Positions 23,266-36,909 of a stretch of DNA of 64,000 nucleotides are shown here, in pieces. The notes below the pieces were generated by a model. The model made no database searches. It was given only the letters and a program-made list of their open reading frames with translations, and was not told the DNA's origin. How positions within the stretch are numbered: the stretch's first letter is position 1; each line of letters opens with the position of its first letter. Both the position numbers and the translations under genes were made by a program. The DNA is from Datnioides undecimradiatus (Eukaryota; Chordata; Actinopteri; Lobotiformes; Datnioididae), in the NCBI GenBank assembly GCA_008933995.1, contig WARS01000007.1, forward strand, positions 9,107,676 through 9,171,675, in the 5' to 3' direction.

Positions 23266-24239
23266 TTAATATAAAAATATTGATTTGTGAAGCAAGTAAT
23301 CTATAATGCATGTGCTATTTATAATCACTGAGAAAAACTCTGCAATAATTGTCTAGAGGGTGCTCATTAAATAACAGCACCATGATGACATTCTCATTAG
23401 TGCTCTGCGAGGACTCTCCACAAAAAAAACAATAGCTCTGGTAGTTTTTAAATGATTTACACGATTTATATTGTCCTAACATGTGGAGAATGTATCTCCA
23501 TGTGGTCAAATAATCACAGTCCACTGTCAGAGGTGAAAGCAGAACCAGGGTGATGCTGAAAAATCACTCGAAGAGGAGGTTTGAGATGGATGGGAAGGTG
23601 TATTAGGGGCATTAATTGGTAGATCACTGCTCACATCACATCTTCAGCCAGCAGTCAGTGTTGGTGATGAAAGTTATCTAATGTTAACCACCTGTCCTGC
23701 TAGATGCCAACACTTAATTAAACTTTTGGATAGAAGTGAGCTATAGTTAAGATTTCCTGATGGTCAGACATTTTTTTGTTTAAATGATTAACTTGCTCTC
23801 CAGCAATATAATGCAAATAAAACAATTTTGGGGGGCATATTTTCCCATGCATGCCAGGGCCAAGGAGTTCTACTTCTAGTGTTTGTACTGCGCCAGCACT
23901 AAACATGTCTTTGACTAATGCAATGAACAAAACAGAGATGAAAGTGATATTAAGCCTCTTATGTAACCTTAAGTAACACAGCAAGCACAAATTTTCCGAA
24001 ATGATGGGCTGTTCCTATAAAATGTTTGATCATTTAGCCTATATGCCTTGACACAGTGAAAAATGCAAAACAAAGGATTCACTTAATTATAAACTTTGAT
24101 TTTCCAATAAGTGGGGTTGCAAGAAGTTAAAAAACATGTACAGAGGTTGAATACATACTTACAGTACATTATGTGGTCCCTCTGATCCATATATCTGGAA
24201 GCAGCCTGAGCTCACACAGCTGTATCTTTCTGTTACGGA

Positions 24240-24360
24240 CTGCTATTTGGGGCTATGGCTATGTCTACAGTTGAAGCTATTGGGCTGTGATTGTGGCTAA
24301 GGTCATTGCTATGAATACATGGCTGGTTATGGCTGCAGCTGTGGCTGTGGTTACTGTGGC
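24240..24360 (+). repeat. degenerate (GGCTRT)n hexamer-like repeat, left arm
   Basis: Recurring GGCTATGGCTATG and GGCTGTGGCTGTGGTTA phrases. A reverse-complementary counterpart with AYAGCC units lies at about 24838-24915. Confidence 0.5.
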
Positions 24361-24620
24361 AACCATAGACTGCATGTAAAGATGGACTATATGAAAGCTT
24401 CCTAAAAGTGAAGCCAAAACAGCCTGACACATTCCATCAGATTAGTTTGGTTTCATTTGTTATTTGTTATTTGCTATAAAAAAAAGGGTTTGTGTCATCA
24501 TGATTGACAGCTCTGAGAGATTATTGCTACAAAGGAATATTTTGCTCTATTTTCAGTTCAGTTCAGTTCAGTTGGAGGAAATGCAGATGTAGCGTTCATC
24601 TTTATTTACAGTCAGTGGTA
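24361..24620. mobile_element. two-ended MITE-like repeat
   Basis: The left end ACCATAGACTGCATGTAAAG (24362-24381) is approximately the reverse complement of the right end TTTATTTACAGTCAGTGGT (24601-24619). This matches the common percomorph repeat whose right end is also at 5527-5690. The interior is diverged and includes an (AGTTC)n tract at 24554-24574. Confidence 0.6.
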
Positions 24621-24837
24621 GCAACTCTTTATGGCACCTAAAGTTCTAAGATTATCAAAGACAGTTATGTAAAACCAGCCACTCCTCACAGATGTGCAAC
24701 CACAAGCCTTCAGGAAGAGGAAGAGCTTCCCCAGTCTTTCAGCCAATTTAAACATATCAACTCACAGCACCTGCACAGCACTTGCATATGGTGTTACACC
24801 CATTAATAACATATGTGTCACATCCTTGGTCATCATA

Positions 24838-24915
24838 ACAGCAAAAGCCATAACCATAGCTACAACTACAGCCACAATTACAGCAAGATCAACACCCAAA
24901 GCTGTAGCCATGCCT
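24838..24915 (-). repeat. degenerate hexamer-like repeat, inverted partner of 24240-24360
   Basis: The plus strand reads repeated AGCCATAACC and ACAGCCACAATTACAGC. On the minus strand these become GCTGTAATTGTGGCTGTAG, similar to the left arm. Confidence 0.5.
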
Positions 24916-24919
24916 AAGT

Positions 24920-26930
24920 TATAATTACTGGAAATATGGGTCATCATCATCTTTCAAAATATATTGTGAGAAAACTTGTTGCTAAGGGCTGCAAAGCAGG
25001 TCTCAGTTTGAACTCTATACAGAATTGAATATTCAGTTGTGTGTATTTATTTATTTTTTCTTTCTTTCTTTATTTTGGAATTTGATCTAAGTACAAAAAA
25101 TTATAAATAAATAATGGCAAACTTTATAAAGCCCCTTTACAGGCAGAGTTTACACAGCACTTTGATAGACAAAGCAAAAGCAGGATACCCAGAGGGCAAT
25201 ATAACAACAAAAAGCAAACAGTACGAGCAAACAAAAGCAAGACAAAATTAAGGTAAAGTTAATACAAGAAGACACAGAATGCAAAATGTTGATATTACTG
25301 ACTCTAAGTAGAAGAGTAAAAACAATTACAAAAGATAAAAGCATGGATAAGAAGTGAATTACAAGAAATCACTGATTTTGTTGTCATTATCTGCTAAATA
25401 ACAGAATGCGCACAAGTATTAAACTGTTGTAGCTTTTTCAGTAGAACATTTATTCCTCTTCATCAACAATTCTACAACCTACAATGCTATAATCTGCAGG
25501 GGATTTCCATTTTGGAACAAACAATACGTTCTTCATAAGTTCTTAAGTTCTTCAAAGCTCTTTCATGTATTGAAATGTGAGTGAATTGTGGACTTCTGTT
25601 CACTGTTGAGTATTATGAAGAGCTCAGCAACGTGTGACATCTTCGGTGTCTAGTATCACTAACAGGCAAGTCAGGTTTTCAGATATCCGGTTCACCAGGA
25701 TTACTGAAGAGTCTGAGCACAGACTCTATAAACTTGTATGGAAAGCCACGTCACTGCCTTACCACTGCAAGCAAATTACACTTTGCTACTGCAAGATTGT
25801 TTCTTCTAGACCCACTTAGTACTGCTTCTGTTGCTATCCGTTGCTGTGTGTAGGTGGCTTGGTACAGAAACCATTAGAGGTACTGAGAGGTAGCTGCTCA
25901 GTGAAAGCTGGAAAGTCACGTGCTCAGCAAGTCATCCAGATGTATGTGAACCAAATATTATGGCAATGCATTCAATAGCTGTTGAGATATCAGAGCCTGA
26001 AATCTGTGAATGGTGGTGAGTTTGGGTTTGGTTTCTATTTCATTCTGTTTTTATTTATAACATTATATTATGTTTAGTTTTTTAGTGAATGGGATGTTGT
26101 GACATTTTGAATTTTGGTTTCTTTTCCAAATAAGTTTGTTCAACCTGAAGGCTTATTTAAGACCTGTCTGATTGTCTGACCACTCGTGTGTCTTGCACCA
26201 CTGAACTTCTAGTTTCAGAGTAATAACTACAAATAGAGATAATGGCCCAAACTATGAAAACAACCACAATGAACAAGAACGATGCTTTAGAGCTATTTTG
26301 CCACTTACAGTGTCGAGTGTCTGAGGTGAAATCATTAAAGATACATTGAACACTCCTCTATGTTTTATGCTAGAGGCTTTCTCTCTAGTTTTCTCCATAG
26401 AGAGGGATGTGGATGGAGAAGTAAAGTATTGAGGTAAACAACAGAATGTTCTTGCCCTCAGTCTCCCCACTTCACTGTTTAACTCTCCCCCTGTCTAACA
26501 CTATCTATCCACATTCAGTCAATCCTGACAGCACAGCGGGACACAGCATACAGTCGTTCTGTGCTGGATATTTGTTGGTATATAATCAGCAGCAGTAGCA
26601 CACATACACACCCCAAACACACACAGAAACCAGTCAAACTGCGACGATTCAACCGGCTACCCCATCCCAAAGCTATCGCTTCACAAAACGCTTTCACACA
26701 GGCAGAGAGAAAGGGAGAGAAGGTGAGGTGTGTGCGTGCGCGTGTGTGTGTGTGTTGGAGGGGAGGAAACATTCCAGAGAAGGTAGACAAAAAGAGAAAG
26801 AGAGAGAGGGACAGACATCATTGTAATGACTGCATGCAACTCGATACTCTTGCATACTGAATATTCCCCCAGAGGGCTTTTTCCATTACCCCAGGACGGT
26901 GGAGTCGTTTAGCTGATCCAGCCCAGCTTT
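24920..26930. other. gene desert, no gene seen
   Basis: It contains a T/TTTC-rich stretch near 25045-25075 and a segment near 25110-25160 resembling the 'TTTATAAAGC' 3' tails of fish retroposons (weak). A fragment of the 'GAGCTAAATGCTAAC' repeat family (25935-25995; ATGGCAATGCATTCAATAGC then GTTGAGATAT) is also present. No coding signal. Confidence 0.45.
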
Positions 26931-26937
26931 TCCACTC

Positions 26938-26990
26938 TTTTCTTTCTTTCTTTCTTTCTTTCTTTTTCCTCTCCCTCCCTCCCTCCCTCT
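26938..26990 (+). repeat. (TTTC)n then (CCCT)n microsatellites
   Basis: About seven TTTC units (26938-26965), followed after a short T-rich gap by CCCT units (26969-26990). Confidence 0.95.
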
Positions 26991-26999
26991 TCTTTGCTG

Positions 27000-29740
27000 T
27001 TTTTTTTCACAGACACATTGTGCAAATGTAACCTTTTGCAAGCCCCAACTCCCCCCCGCTCCCCATCCCCAGGAAGTTGGCTAGCCACTTTGCTGCCAAG
27101 AAATATGAAAAACTGGCAGGCTGCCCGTTTCATCTGCAAACACACAGCGGAAAAGGGAGGGAGGATGGAAGCAGCAGGAGATGGAGGGAGGCAGCGAGTG
27201 AGGGAGGGAGGGAGTGGAGGTGACACAGAGGAGAAGGAAATGCTGCTGCTGTGCTTGCCACGAGGAAGAAAAAAGAATCAAAAGCAGAGCAGAGAGAAAG
27301 AGAGCTGCAGAGAGATAAGGATGAATTTTACTTGCATGAAACGGGGCCACATTACTGACTGAAGATAAATCATGTGGAACATTTTCTTAGCAGCTGCAAA
27401 CACCACATAGCTGCTGATGAGCAGAGTGAGCTGGGTTAACGCATTAGCATGCGCACACACCACACTCATACTCAACCAAATTCTTCTCTCCATGGCGTCT
27501 GTGTGTAGAGGAGACACATACACAGACATGCAGATACATACCGTAATAATAACAATGACATTAGCTCATTTACAAGAGTAATCTAGGGTATTATTCCAGG
27601 GTTATTCTCATTACTATTCTGACTACAGGTCACGATAACTGCAGTCACACACTACACTCCACTGCATTGTAGAGATCTGGGAAATGGTGAGTCCAGAAAA
27701 CTAACTACAGTTAATACTATGCAAACCTTAAGCTTTTTAAATAAACATCGTTTTACATAAATCATTTAGCAGTTTGTCTCAGATTTCAACCAAAAGCACA
27801 TAAAAGTATCCCCCTGGATTAACTAGTGCATCTAAATGTATAGGGAGCTATTTTTAAATATCTAAATAGTACTAATACAGGTGGCTTTTCAGCATCACAC
27901 AGCTGCAAAACAAAACTTTGTGCAGTCAATTGAGTTAAAAGATCACTTAAGACAAAGGTTTGAGCTCCTGTTCAATCACGAGAATAGGTAGTTAGACAGT
28001 TTGGGGAAAATTTAAAATATTCAATTATCCATCATCCATCATCACCTCAGCTAAAGAGAACCACAAGGTTTGTGAGCCATACTGACAGCTCCTGTTCTCT
28101 CTTGGACCTCCATGGCTTTGCTGCTGAGCAGGGTCCAGGAGGCATACCGGCCACACGTTCAAGCAGGAAAGGCTCAGGATCTCCATGATTTGGTGATAAA
28201 GCTGTATGATGTGTTTATATTTTATACAGGGTTTGTAGTGGCAGTAAAAGAAATTATTTTCCTGCAATATCCTCCAGAGAAACGGGGGGAAAAGTATCTT
28301 TCAATGTATCTTTTTTTTATGATTTGCTGCCTGCTTTGTTCCCCTCATTCCACCCAAACACATGAGATCACCAGGATGTCGTCTATTGAGCACATCAGGA
28401 CTTAGTAGGGTAGCTCAAATGAGTCAAAAGATATAGACCAAAAGCTAATGTCCACTACAGAGGACATCAATGAATAGGCTGGGTCTCAGGAGGATATCAC
28501 CACTTATTCTGAGTTAATATTGGTACTAGTTCTCCTGACATGTTCCCAGAGACATGGAGTCTCTCACAGTATTGATAGCCAAGATTACCTCAGCTAGCTA
28601 GTTTAACATGTCAAACAGAACAATGTAACACACAGCACTGAAACAAGTATTTGATTGATTGTTCAAAAATGAAATATTCTTCCAGTATGTATTGATGTTT
28701 TGTTGTAGCCTATGTTTTACTGTGAAACTTTATTCATGAGAGTTAAACTAGAGCATACTGTGTCTGTGCCAATCTTGGCAATCCAGCTGTGTGACTGACA
28801 CTGCTCCTGCTCCTATCCAGACAATGAACAGAAATAAATCAGACCTCAGTCCATTTTCCTGCACCTTACACAACACAATGCAGAATCCAAGTTTGCTTAG
28901 CCAGCCAGTTCCAGAGGTGTCTGGCTAAGCTCAGTTACATCATAGTACATGAAGTTATACTTGTACATTGTTAGCAAGCAAGTGTGCTTGGTCAAAAAAG
29001 ACATTGTCTGTCTCCAGAGTCATCTCCTGGGTTTCACTATGCACCCAGTTCTTCAATTCTGAAAAGCACAGACTGACTTTGAAGGGTATAATAGGGGGGA
29101 GGGAGTACAACAGTGCCTCGCCCAGTTTCTGTTAATGTACAGATACATTCTGTGGTCACTTTTAGGGTGAAAGTGAAAATAACTATAAAAATCCATAGCC
29201 ATAGTTTGTACTGTGTCAGAAACTGTCACAGTCCCCGGTGTTGTCCCTAAACTTTATCTTGTCCAAACCAGAGCAGATCATTATAGTCTACCCATTTATC
29301 TACATGCCTACTGTCACCACACTTACCCACATCAGTCAGCAGCTCATGCCCCTAAAGTGCCTTAGTGGTGCGGTTACCTGCAGTGGAGGCAGTGTTAACA
29401 GATCAGTGTGAACATCATCACTGGTGCAAATGTCTTTTGAAACTCAGCAAATTTAACTAACCAACTCAATTGCTGAGTTTTAGAGATAGCAGTCCCCATT
29501 TTAATGTTATAGATAAAGATATAAAGGTTAGCCAAGACTGCAGCAATAAAGAGTATGGTACAGTTGACAACATCTAGTTCAAAAAGGTGTCATTACACCA
29601 GGGCAAAAGGTAAAAATGTGTATAGCTTGTTGCTTTTTGAAACACAAAGAAATTAGATTAATCTTACAAATAATGCACATAAGCTAGCTGTGTGAAGAAA
29701 AACAGTATGTGAGTAAAAAGTTACAGTCCTGTTTTATTTC
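27000..29740. other. gene desert, no gene seen
   Basis: Purine-rich DNA at 27150-27310 opens frames on both strands without a recognisable protein. A perfect 10-bp inverted repeat (GCTTAGCCAG / CTGGCTAAGC) lies at 28895-28930. The unique-looking, GC-balanced stretch 27310-27450 could be conserved non-coding DNA, but this cannot be tested here. Confidence 0.45.
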
Positions 29741-29749
29741 TAGTCAATC

Positions 29750-29895
29750 ACTGTGTGAAGTGACACTGTTAAAGACTAGCTGCTGAACATGGTGGAGCCT
29801 TTAGGAGCAGGAGAGCTACATATTTTCAGCAGGAGTTGGTAGAGACCAAAACAGAGCTAAAAGATTAAACAACCAGGTGGACAAAAACACAGTCC
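29750..29895 (+). mobile_element. interspersed fish repeat ('GCTGCTGAACATGGTGGAG' family), copy 1
   Basis: AGCTGCTGAACATGGTGGAG, then TAGAGACCAAAACAGAGC and CAGGTGGACAAAAA, in the order of a common percomorph repeat. Other copies are at about 36735-36905 and 49521-49760. Confidence 0.55.
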
Positions 29896-29899
29896 GTGT

Positions 29900-32800
29900 C
29901 TGCTGAGTGTATAAAGTTCACATCATAACATCAGCTTAAGTGGTAATGATATGTGTTGTGTTCTCAGCTTGTGACTCAGTCATTGCAAGTTTATAAAAAT
30001 GTATATTTTAATTTAATTACAAGAGCCACTGACCATGTACAAAACATTTAATATAATTATAGGAATGAAATTATATTTTTAGTTTAGTTGACCTTCAGTG
30101 CCTTCTCTTTTTGGCCTTGAAAATATATTTTATAAAAAGAAAGCAGATATTCTAACCCGAGAATTAATTTCTCCACACATTGCAACACACAGGTTGAGAC
30201 TCTCAACCTGCTGTCTTTCACAAAAATATAATATATTTAATATGTATACGTATAATTAGTTAGGTGACAAAAAATATGATTTACTCATTCTGGTTACATT
30301 TGTTAAGTGTGTCATGGCTGCTCAGGCACTCTGCCTGACATCTTTCCTGGACCTCATGACAGTTTCTGTTAAGTAAAAATAACAAAAGGTGTAAGAAGAT
30401 TTGTCTGACTTGTTGGATAGACCCATGTTCTTCCATGGAACATCTGCATGATGTGTCTTCCTGCAAGCGCTTCCTGTGGTTTTGACGTCTCCAAGTGATG
30501 CTCTTCCTGTCTGTTGCCTGGCAACAGCAGGGAAAAAATAGATGTGGTAATGAGTGAAGGTGAGCCCGAGGGAGATGGGAGGAGAGGAAAGAGATGGTGG
30601 GGAGTGAAGCGCTGGTTGTTATTTTCTTCTTGGCAAGCTTTTGTGGATCGTTCCATTTCTGTTCTCAAACATTCCTCTGAAATGAAAAAACTACAACTGC
30701 TAAGTTACATCAGTGGTCCATACATGTCAAAAATGTGAATTTCATTTCACTTTTGACACTCTTGATATAAATAAATATGCATGAAATATGGATTTATAAA
30801 CATTATTTATCATAATTGTATAAAATTGTGTATATATTTGCAGTGTCTTGTGACCTGGTTGGCTGGGTGACACTACAAGCACACGTGCACCGTACTATAT
30901 GAGTATATGGACATTTAGTATTTTTGTAGAACTAATGTTGTTAGTCCAGTGATTTAATTTGTTTCTCAGTAGTCTTCTCACACTAATTCCCTCAAATTTT
31001 GAATGAAATATGGGTTTTGTGCTTTTTTCCCTGACTTAATGCCAGAAAGTAGTTTTTCATTACAGTCCAGAGATTTAATTCACAGTGCATGTTTCACATT
31101 GCCGTTGTTATCATATTGCATTATTTTACTTACAATGAAAAAGATAAATGAATATGCTCAGCCTGTTCCAGGACAAATATATCTTGGATTCCTCCCATTA
31201 AAGAGAAAAAGAGGTGCACAGCACTCAGTCCAAAATCAGTTTATTAACTTTTTATTAACATTTACAACTGCATTAACAACCTGATGGATGATTATAATGT
31301 GATAATCATTTGAGTTCTTTTTAATGGCTTTATACATTCATAACTTCTGACTTCAGATAGATTATTAGAGCGTGTGTAAATCATAAACATTCGCAGTTTT
31401 GTTGCTTTTTAACAAACCATCAAGTAGGCTATGCAGTTATAAATGTTTCATCAATACATTGTTCTTTCCCTATAATAAGCCATTAAATTTGCAGCTGTAA
31501 ATATTAAGTTACTAATAAATGCACGTTTTCATAGCATTAGAGATTAAAGTGCCCATTACAACTGAGCAACCAAAATGCTGTCCTTATCAGTGACTTCTTA
31601 ACCATCGGTAAAGCAATGATAAATTATTAATTAATCATTAATTAAACTGTTGAGTTAGTTAATGGTGAAAGACTGCAGATCTTGTTCTTTGTTTCAGACT
31701 GCATTAAACTGGAGATCTCTCTGTGGTCACTCTGGACAGGAAGATGTGAGCAATGTACTTAAATAAATTGTGCAGTATTGTTAGAGAGTAGTACCAATCT
31801 AACCTGCAGGGGTGGAGTGAAATTTCCTGTCAGCTACAGCTGGATGCCAAAAGCTGGTGATAGAATGAAAATCTAAGCATTTACCCAAATCATCATGACA
31901 GTATTGATGTTTGAAAGTACAGTATCTTCAGAAATTGCCTTATGTTTATGCTCACGTTTTGTTGGCAAAGACTGACATCAACCTCATGACTGTTCGTTTA
32001 GTATGGAGCTAGAGCTGAGAGGAGATTTAGCATTTCCAGAAGATGTTTTTCAGGCTAGCTGTTTCCCTCTTCTTCTGGTTTCTGGTTTCTGGCTCCTAGC
32101 TTCATCTAGATGATGTCTCCTGTGACATGGACTATGTCTCCTGACATTTCTCTTGCTCAGTAGTTTACAGATATGAGGCAGTTGTGTTCTTCTTCTTTCC
32201 CAAGAAAGCAAATAATTGTATTTCCTTAAGTACCAAAATATTCCTTTGTAGATGCTATGAATCTGAAGCAGTTGGCATGCATTGATTGTTTTGTCTTGCC
32301 AATGTGTGAACTGACTGTAAGGTAAGTTAAAAAACCAAGACCCTTTCTTGCTTTTATATGTAATGAATGGAAGTTTTTCTGGGAAATTCAGTGCGTGGCT
32401 TAGAAATGGAGTCCACATCAACAAATGACCATCACAATCACAGACTGCAAAGTCAAACTTCAAGCCTTTGAGACACATCGCCAACTCCAGTACACATAGA
32501 TAAGCAAGACCACTTTTGCATGCATCTGAAGATCAGAGGAAATACCAAGGTAAAAACCAGTTGTGGTCCTGATCTCATTGATCTTCTCTGCAAAGCATCT
32601 GGATAACCTACAAAAAAATAAAAATTGTTGTAGCGAGTGATTAATGTCCTAGCAGACCATTTGAAACCCCATTGGCCACAAAAGTTGAAAGTTACACTTA
32701 GCATGAGGCTGCAAAAAACTGTTTCTTTTATTGTTTGTTTCAGAGGCCTGTAATTGTGTTTCATTACAGGGGTCACAGGAGGTTGGATCCTCTCACACTG

Positions 32801-35800
32801 TCTCTTACTTACAGGAGCTTGAAATCCACTGCTTCATACAAGCACACACGCAGTGCTGTTGTGTCAGTGAGTCACTGCAGTGACGCATTCTGATGGAACA
32901 TTTGGTTTAATGTGCGTGTGCATGTGTGTGCGCGCTTTAGACCTTCATATGCAGTTATTGGCAAAAGAAGAAAGAACTGTGGAGTCAAGATGAGACAAAC
33001 CAATTTACATTTCATGTACGCTACTGTGCAGCATTTACACCACATTTTGGGGGAAGTAATGTGGAAATGTGGGACATTATGTCATCCATCTATCTTCAAC
33101 AGTGTGCTGGAAATTGAATTTTTAAGCTGGAACATTTACATTTGTGCCTGTTAAGTCTATGTTGCTAGCTTACATATTCGGGTCTGTGCTACTTTGAGCA
33201 TTTAGCTTTCAAGCTGTAAACTGTATTGCTAGTTTGCGCCTTTGGTCCCAGGCTTGCAGGTTGCAAGGTTACTTTTACAAGCTGTTAGGAAAAAACATAA
33301 TGTTCGGTGACAGAGAGACAGCTAACCAGCTGGAGTCAAAATCTCCACTGATTCATTTTTTCCTTTGCCTATGCCGAACTTTGCCCAAACCCCAAATACA
33401 TTTGTGTAACCACAAGGGTGGCCAACAACTGAAATCTTACAGATTTTTTGTTTTTGTTTTTTATATTTTCAAGTTCTACAATGAACTCTTCGATATATGT
33501 AATATTATGTGTTTACATATGTCATGTTCTGTGGTAACAAATTACTGAGATAATTGTAATGATTGCAATTGTAATCTCAAAATGTCATACACTGGACATG
33601 GATGTTACAATGATTCCTCCATTCTCACATCTCAACCTTATATCCCTCTTCATGTTCTAGGTTGGAGGATTCAAGTGATGAAAGCTAGGATGCATAAACG
33701 GCAAGAATCCCAATTGAGAAAAATCCCAAGAGTGATGCAGAGAGAGGAGGAGAGAGGAGGAGGACTAAATGAAAGAGAAGGAATCACCAGGAGGGAAAAT
33801 GTGCAGTCCCAAAGCTAGAGAGGGAGAGCTGGAGAGGGGAGGAGGGGAGGCAGTGTGGAAGGATCAATATCTAATTTCAGTGCTGAGTTCACTGTGGACG
33901 GTTTTCCAATAAGACTGGGATAGAACTCCAAAGTTTGAATAGCCATGTATCTCCGTCTGTCTCTCTGTGCATCTTTCCCTGTCTCTTTGTCTCTCTCTCT
34001 GCAGCCTCATGGGTGGACTACACCTCCATCTGTCTCTATGTCCACTGCTAATGATGTGCAGGCTTGGACTGACTTACACCAGCTACGCTGCTAAACCAAG
34101 ATGTGAAGAAGGCATTCCAGAGAATGAATAGCATTTACTGTACTTGTAAACACTCTTAATTACACCATGTGGTTGCATCACCGGCATAGGTCCAGAATCC
34201 TTTATTTAGAGGGTGGGAATTTAACGTGTCCATGTCCACTAAAGCATTTTTCCTTAAGCCATTGTGTTTTTTTAATAGTTTGCAATTGGAATGGCACATT
34301 ATTACACTACACATCCTCACACCGCTGCAGTATTATGTCAAAAATAATGGTGGGCCAGCGAGGGCCAGAGCAAGTATTCTACTTTGTGTTGACAATTCTA
34401 AATTCAGTGTTTTATTTGCGAAATTAGGTACTTGCAAGACATAAATGAACCACTACTTTTGCTGATATTCCACATCATCAAAGCATCTCAGCAGAAAGCA
34501 CTCTCAAACTCTCCCAAATGGGTGATTTCAGAAGAGTGCCTGGTGTTTTCCGCAGGGAAAAAATGCTTTTGCAGACATAGTCCCTAACTATGCAAAGTTG
34601 GTAACTGTGTGTCAACCAGTAATTGACTATTCATTTAGGAATATGCACCATTAAAACAAATTAGAAGCGCACATGATTAGGACAAAAGAGGTACTCCAGC
34701 GATTTAGTTTTGTGTCCTTATAATATAAAGGTAGTCAGAGCAAACCAATTTTAAAAAGAAACATTCTTTGGTGCAGAGGCTGTGATGACTTCTAGTGCGA
34801 ATTAAACTACATAAACAATTGATCCTACATATTTTATTGTGTAACAGGATGGCATATTTTTATTAGATGCTTTCTGCCTCTGATCGTCTTTCAAATACCA
34901 CTCAACTCAACTCTGTGAGGTAAAATACTGCTTTCTCATGACTGTATAGTATTTTTGTGTTCAATAAAACACTCAAATTATTGTGTTTCTTAAGTTTCAT
35001 GACAGGAAAGTGTTTTTATGGTCAGGCCTTGCTGACAACTGGACAAAAGCACAACATTAAAACACTCTAACTTCTTCTCACCAGTGTGGGGTGAACTACA
35101 TCATATATAGGCTAGCAGCAGCAATGTTTTCTGGTTTTCTGGTTTCTTGATGGGCATAGTTTTACTTGCTGCTAAGGTAACTGCTAACTGTAGCTGACTG
35201 TGACATTAGCTTGTAAGAAGAGTTACTGTAATACTGTTCATCGAACTAACCCTTATCTGTCCCAGAGGCTTTGTTTGGTCTCAGTTCAGCAATATTCACT
35301 TCAAGCTCCCAGGTGGCCAGACTCACAGAAGGTGAGTCACAGAAGTCACATAACTTTGATTATATAACTGTTTTTACAATCTGTACCCCTTGTGACTACT
35401 AAATTCACCTTTATCCGAAATCTAAAATTTATGGAGGGGTCTTTCAGTTAGGGCTTGCTTGGTCTTGAAGGCCCATCTTGAAAAGGCTCTCTGATTCAAA
35501 ATAAAGTATTAAAACCTTCATCATTTTGATGTTCCTCATTTCTAAATAGATGTGTTTACCTAATTACCACACAGGAACCCTAGGGTCAGGTAATATGTGG
35601 GTTCTTAGAAAACCTTTAGGTCACATACTACAAAAAAGTGGAACAAACAGGGTTGTAAGGACCTTAGCAACTCATTGCTGCCCTAAATACCCACTAGAGC
35701 ACCAAATGTGGATCAATCCTCAGCTCAAAATAGTCCCCAACACAGTTACTAAAATGATGATTGTTTCTGCTATTTAAGTAACATTTGTTAAAAATCACAC

Positions 35801-36730
35801 TCACCGGCTGTTTTAGTAACTTACGTAACCTTCATTGAATGTGGAACCCCGCATTTGTGAGCCAGATTAACATCTTCACAGGGTAAGGAAGTCAGGTAGC
35901 AAAAGCATTGTCGGTTGAACAGCCTAACCCTATAGTAAGCAGTGCTATAGATCCACCAAATGGCCCAGAAGTGGTTCTTGCCTTGAAAAGTGAAAAAAAA
36001 TGGGGGAAAGTCTGTGATTTTCCACTCTTCCACTGAAGGAATTATTTTTTTTAAACATGTCAGAGCTGAGGTAATGGTAAGGTCAATTTCTTTTCTCTGC
36101 CTCTCTCTGCAAACCACGGCTGTGAGTGCAGCATGGAGGTGTTGAGGGGGAGTTTACCTCGCTGAAATATTTATGAGAAAATGCACCAATGCAACTATGC
36201 AGCAGCCAAAACTGTGGGACATTATTTCTCATTGTCTCTCAGTCCTAATCTCTTCCATCCAAGAATCATGTTTCTCAAACCTCTCTCAGTGGTAACGTCT
36301 TTGGTCTACTTTTTACCTTATTTTCATTCAGTTTAGAAGAAAAAAAACACAGAAAGCCTTTATAAAAGCAGGATACACCGTGTCTCTTTTACTACTTCTC
36401 TGTTGTTGGTTATTGTGTGTCATTGGTCACTTTGACCTTTTTTCCATGCTGAGACAGGTGCAATTCTTAAAACACTAGTGCCAAATAAAAAGTTACTCCG
36501 TTATTCAATACCCGCAAATCGTCCAAGTTTAGGATCTTTCTTTTAAGATGTTCCTGCATGATTGTCTTAATGCCCCAAAACTTTATCTAAACTGCTGAGG
36601 TATATTTCTGATGAAGAAATATTCCAAAAGGCCTATGTTACACTGAAATTTAAAACTCACACAACTTTACTATTTTGGTTCAGTCTCACTACTTACCTAC
36701 CTATAGTATTGTCTTCTGTCACAGCAAGCT
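29900..36730. other. gene desert, no gene seen
   Basis: AT-rich. 31240-31680 has many ATTAATTAATCATTAATTAA-like and TAATAA/ATTAAG phrases resembling an old fish repeat (weak). A GA-rich patch lies at 33735-33850. The 144-codon minus-strand frame at 32050-32484 has no recognisable domain. No RNA gene was found. Confidence 0.45.
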
Positions 36731-36734
36731 GCTT

Positions 36735-36905
36735 TCAGAGTTGTGCACACTGTTTATTATTGGTGGTGAACACAGTGGAGCGTTTAGCAGCTGAAGAGTC
36801 AGACCTTTTTCTCCAGAGCTGGTGGAGACCAAATACAGAGCCAAAACAGGGGCACATATTGAACTTGCATTAATCAGGTGGACAAAAAGACATCTTTAAA
36901 TGAAT
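36735..36905 (+). mobile_element. interspersed fish repeat, copy 2
   Basis: It shares GGTGGAGACCAAATACAGAG and CAGGTGGACAAAAA (36875-36888) with the copy at 29750-29895, same orientation. Diverged and non-coding. Confidence 0.55.
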
Positions 36906-36909
36906 GCTG

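Noticed and set aside
32050-32484. 144-codon minus-strand frame in the desert
   Set aside because: No recognisable motif, no supporting splice signals, and amino-acid order looks random. Kept only as a low-probability candidate.
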